Shown here one piece after another: positions 9,421 through 16,401 of a DNA stretch of 64,000 nucleotides. The stretch is from G963676095 sp963676095 (GTDB taxonomy: Bacteria > Bacteroidota > Bacteroidia > Bacteroidales > Prolixibacteraceae). How positions within the stretch are numbered: position 1 is the stretch's first letter; each line of letters starts with the position of its first letter. The stretch spans positions 3,844,001 through 3,908,000 of the forward strand of contig OY781040.1 of NCBI GenBank assembly GCA_963676095.1, read 5' to 3'. The position numbers were made by a program, and so were the translations under genes. The notes beneath the pieces are model-generated. The model was not told the DNA's origin, did no database searches, and worked only from the letters and a program-made list of their open reading frames with translations.

Positions 9421-9437
9421 AAACCTACCCACAATCG
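9421..9437 (-). repeat. Right arm of inverted repeat flanking the methyltransferase
   Basis: AAACCTACCCACAATCG, the imperfect inverse of the arm at 8520-8535. Its last bases overlap the 3' boundary of the intron-like element on the minus strand. Confidence 0.6.
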
Positions 9438-9786
9438 AATAGCCCGCCCTGCCAGCAAGTGCTGACAGGGAGAGGCTTTCACACCACTGCAGGTACGCGA
9501 GCTACGCTCCACCCCTTCGGCCAAAATGTCCACCGGACATTTTAACCTCGGGCACATATACAGCGGTTCATTAAGATGTGGGGCAACTTTTCCGTAATAC
9601 GTCAGCAGCGCTTCGTACCCTCTTTTTCGCAATCGCTCCAAGGTAATGGTCGTTCTCAAAATCGGACTTTGGGCAATAGCCCATCCTCCCATCCGGGAAC
9701 GGCTCCATTGGTAAGCATGTTCCGGATCGACCCCCAGACGGATCAGGTTCTTCCGGGTCTTTGGGGTAATCCGTATCGTATAGGAA
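9434..9786 (-). pseudogene. Group II intron relic: maturase/reverse transcriptase C-terminus and 3' end
   Basis: Read on the minus strand, an open frame gives IRITPKTRKNLIRLGVD, then EHAYQWSRSRMGGWAIAQSP, then ILRTTITLERLRKRGYEALL and YYGKVAPHLNEPLY. This is the C-terminal part of an intron-encoded reverse transcriptase (compare the usual RKGYWR.A..PIL...L). The catalytic YADD region is absent. Downstream, GGTGTGAAAGCCTCTCCC and a CCCTG...CAGGG hairpin lead to CTATTCGAT, where similarity to a second copy at 14.9 kb stops abruptly. I take that as the intron 3' boundary. A normal domain V is not recognisable in this copy. Confidence 0.65.
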
Positions 9787-9795
9787 TGTGAGCCC

Positions 9796-9888
9796 GTTTC
9801 ACCAACGTTTGGGATAGTGCCTCACTAATGTTGGTGAAGGTGTCTCACTAACATTAGTGAGGGTGTCGCAACAACGTTAGTGAGGGCG
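9796..9888. repeat. 23-bp-period palindromic word array (ACGTT core), locus 1
   Basis: Four consecutive units starting at 9796, 9820, 9843 and 9866. The consensus word is TCACTAACGTTAGTGA followed by a GGGTG-like linker, then the next unit. Each word is a near or perfect palindrome. A period of 23 is not a multiple of three and stops occur in all frames, so it is not a coding repeat. Confidence 0.85.
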
Positions 9889-10012
9889 GCTCCTCTAAAT
9901 AGCGGTATAATGGGGCTAATGTTGAAGATGTTGTTACCGGGGATGCCATAAAATGTTTGCCAGGTACCTGCGGAATTGAGAAGAAGTTTTACTGAACAAT
10001 AAATTTTCGAAA

Positions 10013-10122
10013 GTTACGCTTATAACCCATTTGTGTTATACGTGTAATCCAAATGAGTTACACGTGTAATACGATTGCATTATACGTGAAATGCAACTGG
10101 ATTACACGTATAACTTTTTTAT
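10013..10122. repeat. 22-bp-period palindromic word array (TTACACGTGTAA core), locus 1
   Basis: Five units starting at 10013, 10035, 10057, 10079 and 10101, exactly 22 bp apart. The core is the palindrome TTACACGTGTAA with variants such as TTATACGTGTAA. Linkers (CCAAATGA, ACGATTGC) vary. A degenerate three-unit relative with the same flank (ACAATAAATTT...) lies at 19138-19203. Confidence 0.85.
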
Positions 10123-10207
10123 CCTTCCTGTATAAGGGAAAAAATGTTTGGGGAAAGCACTGTAGAAAATGATAAAGACACCGGTTGCAGCATAGACAAC
10201 TTCCGAT

Positions 10208-10295
10208 TAATGCATAAACACTTTTTCTTTAACGCATAAACAAGTTGTCTTTAATGCATAAAGAAATTGACATTAACGCATAAACAAGACGGTTT
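10208..10295. repeat. 22-bp-period array (TAAYGCATAAA word)
   Basis: Four units starting at 10208, 10230, 10252 and 10274. Each begins TAATGCATAAA or TAACGCATAAA and continues with a variable linker of 11 bp. Confidence 0.85.
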
Positions 10296-10360
10296 CCATA
10301 TTGGAGGAAACTTTTTCCGCCATATACCCGGACAGATTTACTTCCATATACAAGGAAAAC
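10296..10360. repeat. 24-bp-period array (CCATAT centre)
   Basis: Three CCATAT cores at 10296, 10320 and 10344, each within an imperfect TTCC...GGAA dyad. Shorter and more degenerate than its neighbours. Confidence 0.55.
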
Positions 10361-10402
10361 TTAATTTACAGATTTAACAAAGAATAACCATCTCATATTT
10401 CT

Positions 10403-10753
10403 GGAGCTAAGGTTTGCACACTCAGATTTATGTTTTGCGATCTGAGATTATCGTTTTGCTCATCCAACAAATGAACGTAATGAATTTTATTATTAACCTA
10501 TTTGGTTTTAAGGGAGATTGACGTAAATTGAGGGGCGGAAACTAAATCTAAATTTATGAGGACCGATATCAGGTACATTCAGTAGTTGCCGGGACATTGG
10601 AGTATAAAAACCACGATGATTTACACCCATGTCAGTAGTAAAGCCATCAGCCGGATACAAAGCCCGTCCGGCAGGATGTTTGGAAACCCGGGCATAAAAG
10701 CAGATAACAAAAATGTCAAAAAAGTATAATAACTTCGTGCTATTACATAGTTG
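10403..10753 (+). repeat. 351-bp direct repeat, copy 2
   Basis: Colinear with 6279-6629 without net insertion or deletion, ending in the same CTATTACATAGTTG. The final TTG is positioned as a possible -33 box for the following gene. Confidence 0.85.
10556..10729 (+). pseudogene. C-terminal fragment of tyrosine recombinase, copy 2 (with internal stop)
   Basis: Same 57-codon region as copy 1, but codon 10 is TAG (RYIQ-stop-LPGHWSIKTT) and the active-site LLGH has become LPGH. The IYTHVS tyrosine is retained. Clearly a relic, and more decayed than copy 1. Confidence 0.75.
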
Positions 10754-10780
10754 TGAGCAATTCTGGAAGAATTAACTTTA
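10751..10780 (+). promoter_or_regulatory. Candidate promoter of the serine hydrolase gene
   Basis: TTG at 10751-10753 and TAACTTTA (near TAnnTTTG) at 10773-10780 with 19 bp between, 19 bp before the ATG. The TTG is the last triplet of the 351-bp repeat. Confidence 0.45.
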
Positions 10781-10799
10781 TATTCTAACAAATTTCAAA

Positions 10800-12452
10800 A
10801 TGAAACAGTCCTATCTAATAATAATTGCGTTACTACTTATTTCTAAATTCTGTTTTGGACAGAACCTAAACATGATTGAGGCAGAGCAGACAAAGTCGAA
10901 GTTACACCAATCCAATATTGGTAAAATATTTTTTACAGAAAAACGCATCTCTTACGAAACACTTACGAAAGAAGATTTTCTCAGAACCTATAAACTGACA
11001 AATAAAAGCAATCTTTTTTTTGTTGCCTATTTTAATAATACATTAACCAATTATAAGCATCAATTATTACCTCAGTTTTCAGCTGACACGCTTTTTAAAC
11101 TTGGCAACTACCAATTTACTTTATATATCGACAGCAAATTAATATATCAAAGTAACCTTTTTCCAGGTGCTCCTCCGGCTAAAAATCAAAATACAGACAC
11201 TTATTTGGACCGCCCTTTTGTAGACAATATAAACGGACAAGGAACATGGAGTGAATCTTTTTGGAATCGTTTTATGCAAAATGGTGGCAATAAAGTTCTG
11301 ACTGATGGCAGTCATCTATTAACAATGGAAATTCGCCCATATATTAAGACGGACACTATTAAAACAGGTGAAATAATTGCATCAGGAGAATTGTTACTTG
11401 AAGTTGACAGACTTCCAAAAATTGACATCAAAAAAATTCAATTAAATAAACCATTACCTTATAATGGAATGGCAGTTTCTTCTGAAAGTTTTGATACAAA
11501 TAGAATTAAACAATTAAAAGGGGCAATTGAAGAAGGTGTTTTTAAAAAGATAAATAGCATTATCGTTTTAAAAGAGGGGAAAATTCTGATAGAGGAATAC
11601 TTTAATGGCGAAAATAGAAATTCGCTTCATGACCCACGTTCAGTTGGAAAATCTTTTTCATCTACACTGACAGGAATAGAAATTAGTGATGGTTTCATTA
11701 AAAGTGAAACCCAAACTATAAGCGATTTTTATAAGCTAAATCAATTTGAAAATTTTTCTCATTCCAAAGGAAATGCTACGATAAAAGATTTGTTAACTAT
11801 GAGTTCCGGATTTGATGGAAACGATGAAGTTATAAATTCAATAGGCAACGAAGAAAATATGTATCCTACAAAAGATTGGGTAAAATTCACTTTGGATTTG
11901 CCTTATCAAGACAGTTTAAAAGAAAAGTGGCATTATTTTACAGCTGGTGTTATTTTGCTGGGCGACATTTTAAACAAGTCGGCGCCAAATGGTTTAGAAA
12001 AATATGCTGATGACAAACTTTTTAAGCCTTTGGGCATCACAAACTACAAATGGCAATATACACCGCAAAATGTTCCCAATACTGCCGGCGGAATTGAGAT
12101 GAATGCACTTGACTTTGCAAAATATGGTCAGCTTTATAAAAATGGCGGAACCTGGAATGGTCAACAAATTCTTAATAAAGCTTGGGTAGAGAAAACCTTC
12201 ACTAAACAAAAACAAATAACCGGTAGAAATAGTGAATACTATGGCTATTTATTTTGGAATAAAACGTTCAAAGCCAATAACAAAGATTATGAGGCCTTCT
12301 ACTGTGCAGGAAACGGTGGAAACTATATTTTGATTTTTAAAAATGAGCCATTGGTTATTGTAATAACAGCGAGTGCATACGGACAGTATTATGCCCATTC
12401 ACAGGTTACGGAAATGCTATCAAAATATATATTACCAGCAATAACAAAATAG
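10800..12452 (+). CDS. Secreted serine hydrolase of the beta-lactamase/PBP (class C-like) family
   Basis: 550 residues with a signal peptide (KQSYLIIIALLLISKFCFG, then Q). Residues about 25-225 are a family-specific N-terminal region with no motif I recognise. The C-terminal part is the beta-lactamase-like domain: S281VGK284 is the SxxK nucleophile motif, Y379FT is in the place of YxN, and a late GNGG segment is in the place of the KTG triad. Class C-like members include D-aminopeptidases, esterases and carboxypeptidases; beta-lactam resistance is not implied. The gene is markedly AT-rich and follows the second recombinase relic, so horizontal acquisition is likely. Confidence 0.85.
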   Translation: MKQSYLIIIALLLISKFCFGQNLNMIEAEQTKSKLHQSNIGKIFFTEKRISYETLTKEDFLRTYKLTNKSNLFFVAYFNNTLTNYKHQLLPQFSADTLFKLGNYQFTLYIDSKLIYQSNLFPGAPPAKNQNTDTYLDRPFVDNINGQGTWSESFWNRFMQNGGNKVLTDGSHLLTMEIRPYIKTDTIKTGEIIASGELLLEVDRLPKIDIKKIQLNKPLPYNGMAVSSESFDTNRIKQLKGAIEEGVFKKINSIIVLKEGKILIEEYFNGENRNSLHDPRSVGKSFSSTLTGIEISDGFIKSETQTISDFYKLNQFENFSHSKGNATIKDLLTMSSGFDGNDEVINSIGNEENMYPTKDWVKFTLDLPYQDSLKEKWHYFTAGVILLGDILNKSAPNGLEKYADDKLFKPLGITNYKWQYTPQNVPNTAGGIEMNALDFAKYGQLYKNGGTWNGQQILNKAWVEKTFTKQKQITGRNSEYYGYLFWNKTFKANNKDYEAFYCAGNGGNYILIFKNEPLVIVITASAYGQYYAHSQVTEMLSKYILPAITK

Positions 12453-13112
12453 AAGGGACAGCACACAATAAATAGGCGTTTTGGCGGCACGCAGAGCCAG
12501 ACAGGAACGGCAGGTTGAACTACAATCCCGGTAAATTATGCTATGGAGTTATCAAAAAGAGGCCTGTTCTGTCAAATTTTGTTTTTGAGGTGATTTCCGG
12601 TGTTTATCCCGTGACAGACAAGCCGGTGTTTTTTGTTTATTGTCTTTGAGCCGCCCCATTCCAGGTAAAAATTGCCTGGGGCATCTGTTCTCCTTGTTTT
12701 TTGAATGGTTTGGGCAAGAGCATCTATCCACACAAAAATGCAGGCAGGGATGGAATTACAGAAGGTTACAACAGCCGGGCAGCATTCAAAGGATAAGAAC
12801 CGGCAGGCGAACGTACCCGGGGCAGTTCTTCAATAAAGTGCATCATGCCTTGTTTACAGAAGTGCTATCATCTTGGGTGCTTCGCTGCAGGCTTTGCCTG
12901 GCTTTAGCAGCTGGTAACAGATACCATATAGTAGAATGTTGTGGCGCGCACGAATTATGGAGGCGAAGTTTCAGTTTTGTTTGTCCGGAAGTATTCCGGT
13001 CAAGGTATAGTATGGGCGATTCCTTTAACTGTCCGCTGTAAATAAAAAAGAAAATGTGTAAATCTCTTGCAAGAATAACAAGGAAATCTGTAAACTATTT
13101 CCAGCAAAGGTC
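12453..13112. other. Intergenic stretch with no supported gene
   Basis: A 133-codon open frame exists here (12640-13041) but has no recognisable motif, an unusual composition rich in Arg, Cys and Trp, and no clear start signal. I treat it as non-coding. The segment probably consists of old insertion debris. Confidence 0.5.
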
Positions 13113-13244
13113 AAAGATGCCGTACTTTTCAGGAAAAGATACGGAAGATTTCTCTAAAAGATGGTGAAGATAATCCCAAAAGATGCTGAACTTTTAGTAA
13201 AAAGATACGGAAGATTTCCGGAAAAGATACTGAACTTTTTTCGT
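13113..13244. repeat. 22-bp-period array of six units (AAAGAT word)
   Basis: Unit starts at 13113, 13135, 13157, 13179, 13201 and 13223, exactly 22 bp apart. Units begin AAAGATRC(K)GAA or AAAGATGGTGAA and end with a variable tail. Two units (13135 and 13201) are nearly identical and alternate with GCCGTAC/GCTGAAC forms. Confidence 0.88.
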
Positions 13245-13393
13245 AAGCAATCGGCCTGGTACAGGTGACAAAATCTGAAGAATTTCCATCGGTGTTTTAA
13301 AAATTCCAAAAACATTCCGGCACCGGTTAGACTTTTTTGAAATCTGTTTTTAATGGTCTTCGTGTAGTTCGTATCGTACAGGGATGTGAGGCC

Positions 13394-13441
13394 GTTTCAC
13401 CAACGTTTGGGAAGGGTGTCTCACTAACGTTAGTGAGGACG
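13394..13441. repeat. 23-bp-period palindromic word array (ACGTT core), locus 2
   Basis: Two units with the same flanks as locus 1 at 9.8 kb: GTTTCACCAACGTTTGGGA, then the perfect 16-bp palindrome TCACTAACGTTAGTGA, then GGCTCCT. The few bases before it (GTATCGTACAGGGATGTGAG) match the maturase-relic edge at locus 1, so array and relic moved together. Confidence 0.8.
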
Positions 13442-13454
13442 GCTCCTTAAATAT

Positions 13455-13560
13455 GCGAGCTTAAAGTTCCACGCGAAAGCTAAAGGATGAACTCTATCGA
13501 TAAGCCGTATGAAAGAAAACTTCACGTACGGTTTGATGCAGGGGGTACTGACAGTTCATT
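13455..13560 (+). ncRNA. Group II intron 3' fragment with domain V
   Basis: 13501-13534 folds as a group II domain V: AAGCCGTATGAA, a GAAA-containing loop, then CTTCACGTACGGTTT, giving the characteristic stem with bulge. The upstream ACGCGAAAGCTAAAGGATG looks like the end of domain IV. No reverse transcriptase precedes it on this strand, so this is a remnant and cannot splice on its own. Confidence 0.65.
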
Positions 13561-13673
13561 CAAATTAGTACATTTATGTGCAAAATGAGAATGGGCTGTC
13601 AGGCTCTACTCTACACGCCAAGCATGAAAAACAAAATCATGCACATTTAGATGGGCAATAAGGAAAATAATTG

Positions 13674-13702
13674 TTGAATTAGTTGTGCATTTTGTATCTT
13701 TA
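13674..13702 (+). promoter_or_regulatory. Candidate promoter of the DUF4143-type ATPase gene
   Basis: TTG at 13674-13676 and TATCTTTA (one mismatch to TAnnTTTG) at 13695-13702 with 18 bp between. This favours the ATG at 13724. Confidence 0.45.
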
Positions 13703-13723
13703 CGGGAAATAGTACATAAAATT

Positions 13724-14893
13724 ATGAGGACATTATATCAGAAATTTGAGACACTTTTACAAAATACAACAACAGATTTTAAACGTTATTTATATGAAAA
13801 TGTCTCGTGGAATAGCCGAATGGTTGGAATTATTGGTGCTCGTGGAGTTGGTAAAACAACAATGATTTTACAATATATCAAGGAAAAATTAGACAGTAAA
13901 AAAGCCTTATATGTATCTGCAGACGACATGTACTTTGGTGAAAACAGACTGCTCGATTTAGCTGATAATTTTTATAAAAATGCAGGCGAGTACTTGTTTA
14001 TTGATGAAATACATAAATACACAGACTGGTCTCGCGAATTAAAAAACATTTACGATTCCTTCCCGACTTTAAAAGTTATATTCACAGGCTCTTCTGTACT
14101 CGACATACTGAAAGGTTCTGCTGATTTAAGTCGTCGAGCAATAATTTACAAATTGCAGGGACTCTCATTTCGTGAATATTTGAATTTTTTTCATAATTAT
14201 GAAACAGAAGTTTACTCTTTAAATCAAATAATCAATAACGAAGTAAAACTTCCCAATATAGAACATCCTCTACCATTGTTTAATGACTATTTAAAACGTG
14301 GATATTATCCTTTTGGATTTGAAGATGAAATAGATTTACGTTTAGGACAAATCATTGTACAAACATTAGAATCGGATATTCCACAATACGCAAATCTAAA
14401 TGTTGGAACAAGTCGAAAACTTAAACGATTGCTTTCCATTATTGCTGAAAGCGTACCTTTTAAGCCCAATTTCTCTAAAATATCAGAGATGATTAGTGTA
14501 AGTCGGAATTCCTTAGATGATTATTTTTCATATATGGAAAAAGCTGGACTTATTGGCCAGTTACGCAATGAAACAAGTGGTCTTCGTGGATTAGGAAAAG
14601 TTGATAAGGTTTATTTAGATAACACAAATATCATCTTCAACTTGGTTGGAGATAAATCAAATGTAGGCAACATTCGAGAGACTTTTTTCTTCAATCAAAT
14701 GCGAGTGAAAAATGATGTTATATCTTCAATTAAAGCAGATTTTGTAATTGAAAATTACACTTTTGAAGTTGGAGGAAAAAATAAGCAACAAAACCAAATA
14801 GAAAAAGACGGTAAATCATTTGTGGTAAAAGATGATATTGAATATGGTTACCTCAATGTTATTCCACTTTGGGCTTTTGGATTAAATTATTAA
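13724..14893 (+). CDS. AAA_14/DUF4143-type P-loop ATPase
   Basis: 389 residues. Walker A is G38ARGVGKT45 and Walker B is LFIDE (91-95). A sensor-like FTGSS follows (near 125), then the LSFREYL motif typical of this archaeal-type ATPase group, and a C-terminal DUF4143 region with a winged-helix-like segment (FSKISEMISVSRNSLDDYFSYMEKAGLI) and a C-terminal nuclease-fold-like part (NYTFEVGGKNK). Members are widespread in anaerobes, often in many copies, with no settled function. The ATG was chosen over an upstream in-frame TTG because of the promoter-like sequence. Strongly AT-rich, and followed within 31 bp by an intron-like boundary. Confidence 0.85.
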   Translation: MRTLYQKFETLLQNTTTDFKRYLYENVSWNSRMVGIIGARGVGKTTMILQYIKEKLDSKKALYVSADDMYFGENRLLDLADNFYKNAGEYLFIDEIHKYTDWSRELKNIYDSFPTLKVIFTGSSVLDILKGSADLSRRAIIYKLQGLSFREYLNFFHNYETEVYSLNQIINNEVKLPNIEHPLPLFNDYLKRGYYPFGFEDEIDLRLGQIIVQTLESDIPQYANLNVGTSRKLKRLLSIIAESVPFKPNFSKISEMISVSRNSLDDYFSYMEKAGLIGQLRNETSGLRGLGKVDKVYLDNTNIIFNLVGDKSNVGNIRETFFFNQMRVKNDVISSIKADFVIENYTFEVGGKNKQQNQIEKDGKSFVVKDDIEYGYLNVIPLWAFGLNY

Positions 14894-14923
14894 AAAGATT
14901 AAGACGGAAAAATGCCAGGCGTT

Positions 14924-14980
14924 AATCGAATAGCCCGGCCCTGCCAGTAACAAATACTGAAAGGGAGAGGCTTTCACACC
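14924..14980 (-). other. Second copy of the intron-like 3' boundary element
   Basis: Minus strand reads GGTGTGAAAGCCTCTCCCT, a hairpin ending in CTGGCAGGG, then CTATTCGAT, as at 9434-9485. Identity stops at the same base, and the flanks differ (TAACGCC here, TGTGGGT there). It sits 3' of an unrelated AT-rich gene, on the opposite strand, as in the first copy. Confidence 0.65.
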
Positions 14981-15114
14981 ATATAGTGCGGCAAGGAGTC
15001 GCTTACCATATCGTTATTTATTGGAGGATCCAAATCCGCAATAAATTCCAAAACAGACGATTATATTGGTGGACACCATCTGTAAATTCCCAAATACAAC
15101 CGGGATAATTATTT

Positions 15115-15342
15115 TTTCAATCTAATTATCACAACCATATTATCCGCGACGAACAGTCCTGGCAAAATATTTCGGAATACCTCCGGTCTGCTCGACCAAT
15201 TGGCTGTTATGCTCAAGCAAAAGAATGTCATATTATTGAAGAAATATTGCAATATTTTAATATTTCATCAATAACACTTATGTTTATCGTAAAAAAGAAT
15301 AATCCAACGAGAAACATATTTAAACAAGTTAAGGCAACATAA
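15115..15342 (+). pseudogene. C-terminal relic of a REP-associated tyrosine (RAYT-like) transposase
   Basis: In-frame segment FQSNYHNHIIRDEQSWQNI then SEYLRSARPIG. The NYHNHIIRDEQSW...ISEYL string is typical of the end of the HUH-like domain in RAYT (Y1_Tnp) proteins. The N-terminus with the HUH motif is missing and the tail (CYAQAKECHIIEEIL onward) does not continue the family. Confidence 0.55.
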
Positions 15343-15430
15343 AGACCAAAACTTAATAAAAGTCATTATTGGAATAAGACGTTGTGGAAAATCAACTCTT
15401 CTCGAAGCCTTTAAAAATGAACTACTGTGA
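15302..15430 (+). pseudogene. N-terminal relic of an AAA_14 ATPase
   Basis: Reads IQRETYLNKLRQHKDQNLIK then VIIGIRRCGKSTLLEAFKNE, with a P-loop (GIRRCGKST), and stops immediately afterwards. It is the start of a typical AAA_14 ATPase, truncated just after Walker A by the sequence leading into the LytTR gene. Confidence 0.65.
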
Positions 15431-15456
15431 TTGACAAGCATAGACGAATAAAAAAT

Positions 15457-16314
15457 ATGATTAATTTTTTCAACAAACCGTATGGTTTATTGAAAGATGA
15501 ACGTATTAAATTTATTTTGTCAGTAGCATTACCGCTATTCGTCTTCTTTTTTCTTTGGACTTTCGGCCCCTTCGGTTTGATATTTTTTCAAAATATAGCC
15601 AGGCTTAAATTATTAACCGATATTAATTTAACGGGTGCCGTTATCGTCGTGATTCACGTCTATTTTCTTCAAAACATTATCATCAAAAATTATACAATTG
15701 GCGCAACTATTATTTGGATTACCTGGATAACCTTTCTTATTGGGTTGAGTAATTTTATTATTTATGAGATACTATTCAATAAATCCGTTTTAGATTGGAA
15801 AGGGTTTCCTTTTATGCTATATCAAACCTTTTTGATTGCCCTGTTGCCTTATTCATTTATAATTATCTTATACAATTCATACTTTTTGAAAAATAAAATC
15901 AGGGTGATTAATCAACTCAATTATGAATTAACCGGTTTCCAAAGCAACCATCAGATTTTGGCTGACCTGATATTAACTTCTGCTAATCAACGGGATATAT
16001 TCTCCATCGATTCAGATTCGTTGTTATATATAGCTTCAGCCGATAATTATGTGGAAATAAACTGGTTTGAAAATGGACAAATAAAAAAGATGTTGTTGAG
16101 AAATACATTGGCTGAAGTAGGAAACGCAATTAACAGGCAAGTTTCTCATATTTGCAGATGCCATAACAGTTACATTGTCAACATCAATCAAATAAAAGCT
16201 ATTTCGGGGAATTCCGGCGGTTACAGGATTATCCTTGACAAAACGGATTTTGAAATTCCCGTATCAAAAAAATACAAAAACAGTTTCTTTGAAATACTGA
16301 AAAACAATACGTAG
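15457..16314 (+). CDS. Membrane-anchored LytTR-family transcriptional regulator
   Basis: 285 residues from the ATG (a GTG ten codons upstream is possible but overlaps the ATPase relic). Four hydrophobic helices fill residues about 15-145 (for example FILSVALPLFVFFFLWTFGP and LIGLSNFIIYEILF). A LytTR DNA-binding domain occupies about 185-285, with FSIDSDSLLYIASADNYVEI, then HICRCHNSYIVNINQIK, and IPVSKKY near the end. There is no receiver domain, so the membrane part is probably the sensor. The serine hydrolase gene follows after 87 bp in the same direction with its own promoter-like element and is the obvious candidate target (inference). Confidence 0.85.
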   Translation: MINFFNKPYGLLKDERIKFILSVALPLFVFFFLWTFGPFGLIFFQNIARLKLLTDINLTGAVIVVIHVYFLQNIIIKNYTIGATIIWITWITFLIGLSNFIIYEILFNKSVLDWKGFPFMLYQTFLIALLPYSFIIILYNSYFLKNKIRVINQLNYELTGFQSNHQILADLILTSANQRDIFSIDSDSLLYIASADNYVEINWFENGQIKKMLLRNTLAEVGNAINRQVSHICRCHNSYIVNINQIKAISGNSGGYRIILDKTDFEIPVSKKYKNSFFEILKNNT

Positions 16315-16374
16315 TAAATCATCCCTTTTATTTTTCAATTGTCCCATTTGTTTTTCGGATTGTATTGGTCAAAT

Positions 16375-16382
16375 TAATTTTG
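16375..16382 (+). promoter_or_regulatory. Bacteroidota-type -7 element before the second serine hydrolase
   Basis: TAATTTTG is an exact TAnnTTTG match, 19 bp before the ATG. The -33 partner is uncertain (TTTG about 24 bp upstream). Confidence 0.45.
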
Positions 16383-16401
16383 CACAAAAAACTATTGTGC
16401 G

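Noticed and set aside
9796..10360. CRISPR array
   Set aside because: Period of 22-24 bp is too short for repeat plus spacer, the words vary, and there are no cas genes.
12640..13041. 133-codon open frame on the plus strand
   Set aside because: Composition is unlike a folded protein (many Arg, Cys and Trp), there is no motif or convincing start, and it lies in relic-rich DNA.
8520..14980. Integron cassette array with attC sites
   Set aside because: No integron integrase, and the arms do not fit RYYYAAC/GTTRRRY. Only the resemblance of flanks to attC-like targets remains.
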